Shown in pieces: positions 34,528 through 42,995 of a stretch of 64,000 bases of DNA. Positions within the stretch are counted from its first letter, which is position 1. Every line of letters starts with the position of its first letter. The DNA lies in contig NZ_CP018632.1 in NCBI RefSeq assembly GCF_002215215.1, positions 4,894,501 to 4,958,500 on the forward strand, written 5' to 3'. Both the position numbers and the translations under genes were made by a program. This DNA comes from Granulosicoccus antarcticus IMCC3135 (lineage in GTDB: Bacteria > Pseudomonadota > Gammaproteobacteria > Granulosicoccales > Granulosicoccaceae). The notes below the pieces were generated by a model, which searched no databases, had not been told where the DNA came from, and worked only from the letters and a program-made list of their open reading frames with translations.

Positions 34528-35526
34528 ATGCCCGCCCACGACCTCACACTGCGCCGTTTCCCTGAGTCTCTCCCCGGCTTCGCACCGATAGCCGATGACC
34601 CGGTATTCGACCCAGCGGTGCATCTGGCCCTGGGCCAGCCCGAACGCATCTATTCACTGGACGAGCTTGGTTACAAGCCAAACCAACTGAGCGAGGCCAC
34701 CGATTCGGCCGTGGCGGCGACCGATTGCTTTCGCATACTCAGCGACGAAGGTGTGGCGGCCATGTATCACGTCTGCAAGCAACTGGAAGCACACACAACA
34801 TCGAATGTACGCATCTCGCGCAACACCCGCGGGGGTGTTTATCGTTCACGCTTCATCCGCGATTTAAGCCTGTCGCCGGAGATCACCGAGCACCTGGGCA
34901 CACTGCTGCAATCGCCTCTTCTGCCCCACGCCATGGGCCACCAGCTGGCACACCTTAACTACCAGCCGCTGACTGTGGGCGAGAATATCGACAAATGGCA
35001 CTACGACACCTTGCAAGTGGACTACGTGATGTTTGTCACCGACCCCAATGTCGTTGATGGCGGTGAGTTTCAGTATTTCCGCGGCACCCGCGACGAGATG
35101 AAAGAGCTGCACGCCGCAGGCCAAACAATTGCGCCCGAGCGCATCATCGCCCCACCGATACCTGGCGCCGGATATGCCATATTGATGCAGGGTAACTACG
35201 TAGTCCACCAAGCGCGCGGCTTGCAGTCGCCGGGGGAGCGCATCACTTTCGTCAACGGCTACAGCTTCGCAGACCCGACAATCAGCGACTTCACCGCATT
35301 CAAACAACTGAGAACCGTGGACCCGGCTGAGACTGTTGACGCCGAGTATGCACGCCAGATGGCCTACCGTAGCGCTCAGCATTTACAAGCCTGTATCAAC
35401 ACGCCACATTACGGCGACACTGACGCCACTATCAAACAACTGCAACGCGCCCGCGCCGAGCTGGATATAGCCATCAATGCACTACAGGACAGGGAAGATG
35501 AGGTAATCAAGCACTTTGGTGACTAA
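34528..35526 (+). CDS. 2-oxoglutarate/Fe(II)-dependent oxygenase-like protein
   Basis: 332 residues with a plausible non-haem iron site: His-Tyr-Asp in DKWHYDTLQVDYV (HxD), a distal His in GNYVVHQARGL and a 2-oxoglutarate-binding Arg in GERITFVNGY. This gives the 2-His-1-carboxylate triad on a double-stranded beta-helix. The N-terminal region (about 1-110) carries ISRNTRGGVYRSRFIRDLS; the C-terminal 40 residues look coiled-coil. AAGGA precedes the ATG. The divergent LysR regulator suggests induction by a small molecule. The substrate is unknown; the fold call is from motifs only. Confidence 0.7.
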   Translation: MPAHDLTLRRFPESLPGFAPIADDPVFDPAVHLALGQPERIYSLDELGYKPNQLSEATDSAVAATDCFRILSDEGVAAMYHVCKQLEAHTTSNVRISRNTRGGVYRSRFIRDLSLSPEITEHLGTLLQSPLLPHAMGHQLAHLNYQPLTVGENIDKWHYDTLQVDYVMFVTDPNVVDGGEFQYFRGTRDEMKELHAAGQTIAPERIIAPPIPGAGYAILMQGNYVVHQARGLQSPGERITFVNGYSFADPTISDFTAFKQLRTVDPAETVDAEYARQMAYRSAQHLQACINTPHYGDTDATIKQLQRARAELDIAINALQDREDEVIKHFGD

Positions 35527-35576
35527 CCGTCAGCAATGGCTATTCAGACATTCCATAAGCCCCGACCTACTGAAGT

Positions 35577-35861
35577 GCGAGCTTACTGTGAATGAGCCGA
35601 ACACCCGATGGGCTGGCGGCATTAGCTATATCTACACAGCCACTGGCTGGACCTATCTGGCCATCGTGATGGATATGTGCAACCTCCAGGGGTGGGCTGG
35701 GCTTATTCACGTACGACTGACTCACAGTTAGCGGTGGGGCTCTACGCGTGGCGATAGAATCACGTCAGCCAGCACAACGATTGCTGCTTCATTCAGATCA
35801 AGGCTATCAGCACACTGCCAAGGTACTTCGTCAATATCTCTCAGACAATGACATTGTGTAA
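35577..35861 (+). pseudogene. IS3-family transposase remnant (DDE domain)
   Basis: Two broken frames carry pieces of an IS3/IS150-type rve domain. The first, from about 35577 to a stop at 35729-35731, reads NTRWAGGISYIYTATGWTYLAIVMDM, matching the DITYI...GWLYLAVV(I/M)D motif. The second (35739-35861) reads ALRVAIESRQPAQRLLLHSDQGYQ, matching LLHHSDRGSQY with the second catalytic Asp. The joint is frameshifted, the HTH end and the last Glu region are missing, and no terminal inverted repeats are seen, so the element is dead. Confidence 0.75.
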
Positions 35862-35909
35862 AGTATGAGCCGGCGAGGAAACTCGCCGGAATACTCTTTC
35901 ATCGAAATT

Positions 35910-37034
35910 TTAGTTCGGCTCCACTGTCTCAGTATCAGAGAAATCTGGCGAGCTTGCATACGATCGAAGCGTAGCTAATATCCGCCCTGAGAACTTGTAG
36001 ATATCATCCACAGAATCTATCGAATGTCTCGTTTCAGCCTTGTCTTGGTCAAACAAGCCAAGAACCATTTTACTTTCATTATTGAACCGAAGTCTGCATA
36101 TTGGCTTTCTGTTGTTGTCATCAAGGAGAATGCCACAGTAGCTTTTGGTATCACGCATCACAACTCGCTCTACCGCAACCTTTTGCCTGGCTATTGCCTT
36201 TACAACGTTATATCCGTCTATTTCATCCTGAGTCGTTACAATTCCATCATCGTTATCTGGCGGATTGGCATGCGCCACTTCGATATCGGTTTCTATAGAA
36301 TCGGAGCGACTACTTGAACTGCTCAAAGCGCTAGCTATCCGCTCATCGACGACGTTGGTCAGAAAGCGTTGCATCGCCTTAAAAACCAAAGGTGTAAACT
36401 GCTCACGCACTTTCTGGGTATATGCACCGTCTTGTACCCTTCCCGCAATTAGCTTGACAACATCATCATCAGGCTTCTCAAACTGAGCCTTTAGAGATTT
36501 GATAATTAAATTGGTATATTTCAACTCATTTGCCGAACTAAGTACAGTGTCCAAGTCAAATTTACCTCGACACATTTTCTTAATCTCTGGGATAACGTGA
36601 GATCTTAACTTCGTAATGTCGAATTCTAGAAAAGGCTTATCGTCCATGATATTCGGCTTATCTAGATCAGAATAAAATTCATAATTTACTCCGTTCGTCA
36701 GGACGCCGATTCTCGCGCTACTTGTATGGAAATACCTAATCAGCTGCTGGGCATGCTTCAACGAGAGATTGTCTCCAATCCGCTTACATTCAACCAAAAA
36801 GATCACCTCTTGTTCACTGTTCAGTATTGCGTAATCAACTTTCTCACCCTTCCGGTTGCCCACATCAGCAACGAACTCTGGAATGACGACTTTTGGATCG
36901 AAAACGTTGTATTCGAGGATGTTCATTATGAAGGGCATGACCAAAGCATTTTTGGTCGCTTCTTCGGTTCCCAGCCTCTCGCGTGACGCCTTAGCCGTCT
37001 CGGCCAGCTCTCTCAGCTTGTCAGCAATATCCAC
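35910..37034 (-). CDS. Orphan type I restriction HSDR_N-like nuclease domain protein
   Basis: A 374-residue protein with an N-terminal domain like that of HsdR (type I restriction R subunit): TEEATKNALVMPFIMNIL, then a PD-(D/E)xK core with Asp67 in KVDYAIL and ECK (82-84) in IFLVECKRIG, and a Gln motif in LKHAQQLIRYF. No helicase motifs follow; the C-terminal half (about 180-374) has a Ser-rich linker and an unrecognised domain ending in IYKFSGRILATLRSY. No hsdM or hsdS is nearby. The gene looks more AT-rich than its neighbours and sits between an IS3 remnant and tRNA-Ser, which suggests transfer. A defence role is possible but unproved. Confidence 0.72.
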   Translation of the reverse strand: MDIADKLRELAETAKASRERLGTEEATKNALVMPFIMNILEYNVFDPKVVIPEFVADVGNRKGEKVDYAILNSEQEVIFLVECKRIGDNLSLKHAQQLIRYFHTSSARIGVLTNGVNYEFYSDLDKPNIMDDKPFLEFDITKLRSHVIPEIKKMCRGKFDLDTVLSSANELKYTNLIIKSLKAQFEKPDDDVVKLIAGRVQDGAYTQKVREQFTPLVFKAMQRFLTNVVDERIASALSSSSSRSDSIETDIEVAHANPPDNDDGIVTTQDEIDGYNVVKAIARQKVAVERVVMRDTKSYCGILLDDNNRKPICRLRFNNESKMVLGLFDQDKAETRHSIDSVDDIYKFSGRILATLRSYASSPDFSDTETVEPN

Positions 37035-37274
37035 TTACCATCCCTCCTAGGAACGTCTTTCGTGTAATTATCGCCAAGCACAGGTCATGCGACTCACAGA
37101 ACAGGATTGCAGCGCTTGGAGTCGTTGATTGAGCTTACTTGGTTGGGCTTGTGCATGGCCAGAAACAGAATACTGGCGCAGCCAAAGCCCTCAGCAGTAG
37201 AAATGCTTTTAGGGGATGGCTTGTTCAGCTTCTGAAATTGAAACGGTTCCAGATCAACGCTTCAGTCAGAATAG
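37035..37274. other. Intergenic region with no recognised gene
   Basis: About 240 bases between the HSDR_N-like gene and tRNA-Ser. Only short frames without recognisable similarity were seen, and no copy of the tRNA 3' end was found that would mark an integration site. Confidence 0.5.
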
Positions 37275-37362
37275 TGGCGGAGAGGGAGGGATTCGAACCC
37301 CCGGACCTTTAACAGTCAACGGTTTTCAAGACCGCCGCATTCGACCACTCTGCCACCTCTCC
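37275..37362 (-). tRNA. tRNA-Ser (UGA)
   Basis: An 88-base tRNA on the minus strand with acceptor GGAGAGG pairing with CCTCTCC, encoded CCA end, the T-arm GGTTCGAATCC and the long variable arm of tRNA-Ser. The anticodon stem-loop GGTCTTGAAAACC gives anticodon TGA, reading UCA/UCG-type serine codons. Confidence 0.93.
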
Positions 37363-37587
37363 GCGAAGCGCGAAGTTTACTAGGTTCTGAACGCTTTGTG
37401 TGCGTTTGAATGAAATCCGAGCAAAAAAAATGTCATTTTCTTGCAGGAACGGTCGAAAACAGTTGAATCAGACAGGATGAGGTATCTTGACAAGATGGCC
37501 CACAACCCCCAAGTTAAGTCACTTGAAGCCGCTGATTAACCTCCATTTTTTCCGAATATAATCAGCGAAAAATACGAGCGATCCGCT

Positions 37588-37617
37588 TTCACGCAGAATG
37601 CCGTACAAGGTTATAGT
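37588..37617 (+). promoter_or_regulatory. Possible sigma-70 promoter of the Bax-inhibitor gene
   Basis: TTCACG (37588-37593) and TATAGT (37612-37617) with an 18-base spacer lie about 60 bases upstream of the 37679 start. The -10 match is fair and the -35 weak. Confidence 0.35.
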
Positions 37618-37678
37618 TACACAACATCTTTTACGTGACAGATAACTGTCCGGTTACTTTAAGGAGCTATTTAGAGTC

Positions 37679-38344
37679 ATGCTGAAAACCAATACGATTA
37701 CTCAGTCGGCGGAGAGTGCTCTCTCCACCAACCGCGTACTGCGTAATACCTATGCCCTGCTGGCAGCCACACTGGTGTTCAGTGGCATCATGGCCGCCGT
37801 GTCCATGGCGATCAATCCACCATACTTCACCTCACTGATTGCCACCTTCGGCGCAATCGGCGTTCTCATGTTCGTACTGCCCAAGTTTGAGAACTCCGCC
37901 GCAGGCGTCGGCATCGTATTTCTCGGCACCGGCATGCTCGGCTTTGGCCTGGGCCCAATGCTCAACGCTTACGCCGGCCTGCCCAATGGCCAAGCCGTCA
38001 TCGCAACAGCCATGGGTGGCACCGGTGTGATCTTCCTGGCGCTGAGTGCCTACGTGCTGACTACCAAGAAGAGCTTCGACTTCATGGGCGGCATGCTGTT
38101 TGTCGGCATGATCGTTGTCTTCGGTGCCGCTATCATCAACATGTTCGCGCAGATCCCGGCACTGTCCATTGCCGTATCAGGTGCGATCGTACTGCTGATG
38201 AGTGGATTTATCCTGTTTGACACCAGTCGTATCGTCAATGGTGGTGAAACCAACTACATTCGCGCCACGGTCTCCATGTTTCTGAACATCTTCAACCTGT
38301 TCACCAGCCTGCTGCACCTGCTGGGAATCATGAGCGACGATTGA
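37679..38344 (+). CDS. Bax inhibitor-1/YccA family membrane protein
   Basis: A 221-residue inner-membrane protein with seven hydrophobic segments and the BI-1 family pattern: NKVLRNTY-like NRVLRNTYALLAATLVFSG at the N-terminus, and FILFDTSRIVNGGETNYIRATVSMFLNIFNLFTSLLHLLG at the C-terminus with the family's conserved Asp residues. E. coli YccA of this family modulates FtsH; some members are calcium leak channels. AAGGAGC precedes the ATG by about ten bases. Monocistronic, with a terminator-like hairpin about 85 bp downstream. Confidence 0.9.
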   Translation: MLKTNTITQSAESALSTNRVLRNTYALLAATLVFSGIMAAVSMAINPPYFTSLIATFGAIGVLMFVLPKFENSAAGVGIVFLGTGMLGFGLGPMLNAYAGLPNGQAVIATAMGGTGVIFLALSAYVLTTKKSFDFMGGMLFVGMIVVFGAAIINMFAQIPALSIAVSGAIVLLMSGFILFDTSRIVNGGETNYIRATVSMFLNIFNLFTSLLHLLGIMSDD

Positions 38345-38427
38345 TCCCTGGTTGGTAGATGAAGCCACCCCGGCTTGCTGTCGGGGTACTTCCTACAGAC
38401 TCAGGCATTGATCTGCTGATGCACTTA

Positions 38428-38453
38428 CCGGGCTGCCATCATTGGCAGCCCGG
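38428..38453 (+). terminator. Terminator-like hairpin after the Bax-inhibitor gene
   Basis: A 10-bp perfect stem CCGGGCTGCC/GGCAGCCCGG with a 6-base loop, followed by TTTCGT. It is the likely Rho-independent terminator of the 37679 gene. Confidence 0.7.
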
Positions 38454-38504
38454 TTTCGTATTGCTGGACGAACCCTTAACAACCTTTCTGGAAAGACTTT
38501 CGGC

Positions 38505-38699
38505 ATGGACAACAATTTGTGGTATCAGATTCCTGTGGCACTGGTCATGGGCTTCATGATCTGGCGCATGGTTCCGGTCGCCAAAAACTGGTTGCAAAAC
38601 GGCCCCAAGGGCAGCTCCAAAGAATGGCTGAATGTATCAATGCTGCTGGCAGCTGTGGTCCTGTTCGTAACCTTTCTGATCGTGGTCGTCAGAGGCTAA
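38505..38699 (+). CDS. Small membrane protein, 64 residues
   Basis: The ATG at 38505 is preceded by GGAAAG. The peptide has two hydrophobic segments (IPVALVMGFMIWRMVPVA and WLNVSMLLAAVVLFVTFLIVVV) separated by a short basic loop with GPKGSSKE, so it should be a two-pass inner-membrane protein. The family is not recognised. It lies alone after the hairpin and converges with the next gene. Confidence 0.65.
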   Translation: MDNNLWYQIPVALVMGFMIWRMVPVAKNWLQNGPKGSSKEWLNVSMLLAAVVLFVTFLIVVVRG

Positions 38700-38748
38700 C
38701 AGCCTGCCAAAGGGCTCGTCCAACGAGAAATGAGCCCTGATGTGACCC

Positions 38749-39525
38749 CTACCGCGGTATCCGTTCGAATGTCGCTGTGATAGGGGCATGATCTGACGAG
38801 TTATAGTTTTTCAGAGACTCGACGCTGTGCAGTTCCAGACCTCGATAAAACACATGATCCAGATGCTGGTTGAGGTGCGCCAGACGACTCTGACGCTGCA
38901 TCACCGCCTCGGTTAACCCGGCATTGGCAGCCACCTCCTGAAATAGACTCAGACGCGATGGGTTCCAGGTGTTGAAGTCACCGGCCAGAATGACGGGGCC
39001 GCTATGCGGCTGCAATGCGACTCTCAGCTGGTCAAGCTGCTCGACATATTTGTGCACGCTGACAAAATTGATCGCGTGCATGTTCAGCACCAACAGACAT
39101 TCATCCTCCCCTTCCAGCGGGTAGAGCGTCGTCAGCAACAACTTCTGTGTCTGCGAGACAGGCTCACTGTGCGGTGACAGATAGAAGTGCTGCTCCAGCG
39201 GCGTTACCACGCAGCCTGTCTTGACTCCATGCTCGACGTGAGTACGCGGATGCCGGAAGCTTCTGGCCATGATCCAGCCCAGCCTCTCATTCTCCGTAAA
39301 CAAGGCATCAGAGGGTGCATTGAACACGGCCTCCTGCAACAGCGCCAGATCACGATCAGCGATCAGCGCCTGAAAGTCTACCGACCAACTGGGACGCTTG
39401 GCTTTCAGAATATTCCAGACCAGGCATCGAATGAAGGGACCCAGCACTGGCTGCACGGCGGTGCCCAGCTGTTGCAGCTCATCATCTGCGGTATAGCAAT
39501 GTGGTAACAGGTGGCGACGGATCAT
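38749..39525 (-). CDS. Endonuclease/exonuclease/phosphatase family protein
   Basis: 258 residues of the EEP (DNase I-like) fold, close to the YafD/YbhP type. Motifs: NILKAKRPSW and LLQEAV (catalytic Glu) in the first part, LAGDFNTWNPSRL (Asp-x-Asn), LDHVFYRGL and a final SSDHAPI (catalytic Asp-His). No signal peptide or membrane helix is seen, so it is probably cytoplasmic; the substrate could be a nucleic acid or phospholipid. It is 27 bp downstream of the cardiolipin synthase gene on the same strand; in E. coli ybhP also neighbours clsB. Confidence 0.88.
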   Translation of the reverse strand: MIRRHLLPHCYTADDELQQLGTAVQPVLGPFIRCLVWNILKAKRPSWSVDFQALIADRDLALLQEAVFNAPSDALFTENERLGWIMARSFRHPRTHVEHGVKTGCVVTPLEQHFYLSPHSEPVSQTQKLLLTTLYPLEGEDECLLVLNMHAINFVSVHKYVEQLDQLRVALQPHSGPVILAGDFNTWNPSRLSLFQEVAANAGLTEAVMQRQSRLAHLNQHLDHVFYRGLELHSVESLKNYNSSDHAPITATFERIPR

Positions 39526-39552
39526 GGGTACATTGCTGTCTTTTCCATCGCC

Positions 39553-41016
39553 TTACAAATAAGGCGAAAATAACCGAAAGAAATTGTTTCGCAATCGCAA
39601 CAGAAGATATCGGTCCGCGCAATCTGAGACTTCACTGGCACTCGCAAGCTTGCGCTCGAAAATGGTGCTCATTTCTGCGTTCATTTGCTTGTCATAGCAT
39701 TCGAGGTTGATTTCGAAATTCAGTTCCAGACTTCGTGCATCCCAGTTACTGGAACCAATCATGCTCCAATAATCATCGACCAGAAACAACTTACTATGAT
39801 CGAATGGTGCATCGGACTCGTGCAGGTGTATACCATCACGCAATAATTTGCGCCGATTGGCCAGCATCGCCCAGCCAACAAACAGCAGATTGTTGCGTGC
39901 CGGCACGCAGATATCAACGCGCACACCCCGCAACACGGCAATCTGCAAGGCACTCAGTACGGTTCTGTCCGGTAGAAAGTACGGAGAGACGACGCAAATT
40001 CGCGTTTTGGCAGCCTGTATCGCTCCCAATATGGTCAATTGCAGCTTCTGGTAGTTATCGTCCGGCCCATCAAGCAAGGCTCGTATGCTGACCGAACCCG
40101 CAGCCTCTCCATGCCAGTGCGGCAGGCTCAATGACTCACGAGCGGCAAACTGCCAATCAGCCGCGAACACCGCATTGATCTGATTGATCACAGGCCCCTG
40201 CACCTTGAAATGCACATCCTGAGTCAGGTGTTTGCTCTTTCTACCTACCTCCTCCATCGCCGAGCTAACCAGATTGCCTGCCCGAATATTCATGCCGCCG
40301 ACAAAGGCCACCTGGCCATCCACGGACAGTATCTTGCGGTGATTACGCAAATTGATGAAGCGTGTGCCAGCCGTCGACCAGGTAGACAGAAACCGCGCTG
40401 TCTTCACACCCCGTCGTCTCAGCACCCGATCGGCCCGCACCAGGCTGAAGCCATACCCCACGCCCAGACCATCGATCAGAACGCGCACCTCCACCCCCCG
40501 CTCGTGCGCTGCGACCAGAGCATCGACAAACTGACTACCGACGTCGTCATATTCGAAGATATAACTGGATAACACCACGCACTGGCAAGCCTGATTAATG
40601 GCATCGATCATGACCGGATAGGCGGCATCGCCATTGATCAGAGGCTCGACACTGTTGCCCGCCATGTAGTTCGTGTGGTGAATGCCCCCACCCAGGCGCA
40701 TGAGTGGCAGCCAGTGATCCGGCACCGTATTCAAGTCCACGGTATTGCCTTGCACCTCAGCATTCACCGACACCGTGTAATCGGGCAGTTCAGCCTGGGC
40801 TCGGCGTCGAATGCGATTGATGCCAAACAACCAGTACAGAATGGCTCCAACGAGAGGTGCCAGCACGATGATCCCCAGCCAGCTGAAAGCTGCGCCCTCG
40901 TTTTGCTTGTTCAGAACGACATGCACTCCGGCGGCCAGCGCCAGAAGCAGGTACAGCAGACCTGCCAGCGAAAAGGCCGTGCCCGGGTCAACGTAATCTA
41001 GCGGATCGCCATTCAT
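39553..41016 (-). CDS. cls: Cardiolipin synthase
   Basis: Condenses phosphatidylglycerols, or PG with another phospholipid, to cardiolipin at the inner membrane. 487 residues: two N-terminal membrane segments (FSLAGLLYLLLALAAGVHVVL and FSWLGIIVLAPLVGAILYWLFG), then two phospholipase D motifs, NHRKILSVD (His226-Lys228-Asp233) and DHSKLFLVD (His407-Lys409-Asp414). Both HKD sites are intact. Length and topology fit ClsA. The EEP-type gene follows on the same strand. Confidence 0.92.
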   Translation of the reverse strand: MNGDPLDYVDPGTAFSLAGLLYLLLALAAGVHVVLNKQNEGAAFSWLGIIVLAPLVGAILYWLFGINRIRRRAQAELPDYTVSVNAEVQGNTVDLNTVPDHWLPLMRLGGGIHHTNYMAGNSVEPLINGDAAYPVMIDAINQACQCVVLSSYIFEYDDVGSQFVDALVAAHERGVEVRVLIDGLGVGYGFSLVRADRVLRRRGVKTARFLSTWSTAGTRFINLRNHRKILSVDGQVAFVGGMNIRAGNLVSSAMEEVGRKSKHLTQDVHFKVQGPVINQINAVFAADWQFAARESLSLPHWHGEAAGSVSIRALLDGPDDNYQKLQLTILGAIQAAKTRICVVSPYFLPDRTVLSALQIAVLRGVRVDICVPARNNLLFVGWAMLANRRKLLRDGIHLHESDAPFDHSKLFLVDDYWSMIGSSNWDARSLELNFEINLECYDKQMNAEMSTIFERKLASASEVSDCADRYLLLRLRNNFFRLFSPYL

Positions 41017-41154
41017 TGCAAGGTGTCCCCGAAGGGGGCTGTGAACTGGGCCACAAGTATAGGCAGTGGTTTGCAGATTGCTTGAGCTCCTCCAGTCAAG
41101 TTAGTAACAGATACGCCGACACTGCCATATATCAATCACGTTTCGGTGTCCGCT

Positions 41155-41799
41155 ATGGCTCGCTCGTCAGACTCCAATTTCTTTCTCGCTATTGTGCGTG
41201 ATAAAACCTTTCAGGCACGTGAAATTCGACGCGTGATCATGCTTACATTCATTTACCTGGCTATCACCACGGCACTGGTTGGCGTTTTCTATCACCAGAT
41301 GTTGGGGCGCTTGCTCGATGGTATGGCACCGCTGCTATTTGTTTCCGAAGACATGGCGCTGGCCAATGAAGCATTACCGACACTGTCTGATGTCCTGGGT
41401 AATTGGCTGATTGCCATGTTACTAGTCAATGCGGGCATTACCATCATGCTGGGTATCTTCATCACCCGCCGTCTGGGACATCCCATTCTTGCAATCAAGC
41501 GCAGCCTGCGTGAAATTGGTGACGGAAACCTGGATGTGCGTCTGCGTGAGTCGGACAAGAACGAATTCGGTGAAATCGCAGGAGAACTGACCGACGCCAT
41601 GCGCAGCGTACGCGAACAGATTCGTGCCGCTCGAGCCGGCATCAACCAGGTCGGCGAGCTGGAAGCCAATGCTGGCAATGCCGAGGATATCAACCAGGCG
41701 CTGTCAGAATGTCGCAATGCACTGGATTACTTTCAGATAGATCGGCCCAGCAGCAGTGCGAACGACGACTCTTCATCGGTAAATCAAAAGGCGGCCTGA
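41155..41799 (+). CDS. HAMP-domain membrane protein without an output domain
   Basis: About 214 residues: a first membrane helix (VIMLTFIYLAITTALVGVFY), a short periplasmic loop of about 50 residues, a second helix (WLIAMLLVNAGITIMLGIFI) and a HAMP domain (RRLGHPILAIKRSLREIGDGNLDVRLRESDKNEFGEIAGELTDAM). After that only a coiled-coil-like tail remains; no kinase, cyclase or chemotaxis domain follows. A GTG at 41146 is an alternative start. It ends one base before the lipoprotein gene, so the two are probably co-expressed. Confidence 0.8.
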   Translation: MARSSDSNFFLAIVRDKTFQAREIRRVIMLTFIYLAITTALVGVFYHQMLGRLLDGMAPLLFVSEDMALANEALPTLSDVLGNWLIAMLLVNAGITIMLGIFITRRLGHPILAIKRSLREIGDGNLDVRLRESDKNEFGEIAGELTDAMRSVREQIRAARAGINQVGELEANAGNAEDINQALSECRNALDYFQIDRPSSSANDDSSSVNQKAA

Positions 41800-41800
41800 C

Positions 41801-42844
41801 ATGCGGCTTGAAATCATGAATCCCTCACCGTGTTACCACTTTGCACTACGCCCTCTGGTGGCAGCGACGCTGATTGCGTTGGCATTGCAAGCCTGCAGCG
41901 GCGGCAGTGACAGTGGCAGCACAGCCACCAAGGAGCCAGGTGTCAACGGCACCTACCTGTATATATCTACACCTGATTTCTATTTCGGTACCAATGATGT
42001 TGGCACCAGTGCCACGCAGAATATACAGATTGCCAATCGTGGTGCTGATATCTATCCCCTGACGTCAATAACGATCTCTGGAGACAATGCAGAGGAATTT
42101 TCCACCGATCTTTTTGAAGATATCGTGCTCAACCCTGCCGAAGCCATCACCGTGGGTATCACTTTCCAACCCATCACCGACGGTCGCAAGTTTGCCAATT
42201 TCGTCGTTGACTACGAGACCATTCAGCAGGTGGCCGAATCCGTCAATATCAACGAACAGAACTACTACGAAGCCAAGGATCTGGAGAACTCGGGAAACTA
42301 CTCGGCAGCCGCACAATCCTATAGCGACTATATCGAAGGCGAGCCGGTCACCATCAACAAAGCCAAGGCAACCATCAAACTGCCGGTTATCACCGAGTCA
42401 GAAATCTACGGCGACGGTGACGACTTCGATCTCTACCTCTCAGCACTGGATATGCGTGACGAGGGCGATCTGGAAGGTGCCAGCATGCAGCTCGATGTTG
42501 TCCATACTTTGTTTCCCGATGGTTATCTGGCAGATGATGCTTTGTATCTACAAGGCTATATCCAGCTGATGGATGAAAAAGACTACTCCGGTGCCTTGCG
42601 TACCATGCAGCAACTACGCAAGGAATATCCCGATTCAACTTACTACGATACCGCTCTGTACAGCGAGGCGATTGCCCAGCAGCAGATAGGTAACGATTCG
42701 GTTGCTCGCGAGATTTTTCTGGATCTGCGTTATCGGCACACCGGCATCGATACCCTGGGTATCACCATGGCCAAGGACAATCTCGTCTCACGCTTGTGGT
42801 TTGATCGGGCCAATAGCGCACTTGATAGCATGGGTACAGCCTGA
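41801..42844 (+). CDS. Lipoprotein with a choice-of-anchor-like domain and TPR-like repeats
   Basis: 347 residues. The signal ends with a lipobox (LALQAC, Cys31), followed by a Gly/Ser linker. Residues 45-150 resemble the Ig-like choice-of-anchor domain (NDVGTSATQNIQIANRG ... ISGDNAEEFS ... ITVGITFQP). Residues about 150-340 hold helical TPR/BamD-like repeats (AKDLENSGNYSAAAQSYSDYI, ALYLQGYIQLMDEKDYSGALRTMQQL, ALYSEAIAQQQIG). It probably acts in protein-protein contacts at the outer membrane or periplasm with the HAMP protein. Function unknown. Confidence 0.7.
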   Translation: MRLEIMNPSPCYHFALRPLVAATLIALALQACSGGSDSGSTATKEPGVNGTYLYISTPDFYFGTNDVGTSATQNIQIANRGADIYPLTSITISGDNAEEFSTDLFEDIVLNPAEAITVGITFQPITDGRKFANFVVDYETIQQVAESVNINEQNYYEAKDLENSGNYSAAAQSYSDYIEGEPVTINKAKATIKLPVITESEIYGDGDDFDLYLSALDMRDEGDLEGASMQLDVVHTLFPDGYLADDALYLQGYIQLMDEKDYSGALRTMQQLRKEYPDSTYYDTALYSEAIAQQQIGNDSVAREIFLDLRYRHTGIDTLGITMAKDNLVSRLWFDRANSALDSMGTA

Positions 42845-42857
42845 TTGATCCATTACG

Positions 42858-42889
42858 GGTGCTGCCCCTGAGTTCACGGGGCAAGCACC
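42858..42889 (+). terminator. Interrupted hairpin after the TPR lipoprotein gene
   Basis: GGTGC-T-GCCCC (42858-42868) pairs with GGGGC-AA-GCACC (42878-42889), 14 bases after the stop. No T-run follows. Probable Rho-assisted terminator. Confidence 0.4.
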
Positions 42890-42995
42890 TTGAATTGTCC
42901 TGAAGAATACCCGAGCAGTATTGAAAGAGCGGTGCTTTGGCATCACATTAGTTAGAATAAAGCCCCGCTCTTGCAACTTCAAGGACACCACTGGT

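Noticed and set aside
35527-37362. Integrated element using tRNA-Ser as attachment site
   Set aside because: No second copy of the tRNA 3' end and no integrase gene was found between 35.5 and 37.3 kb; only an IS fragment and one unusual gene.
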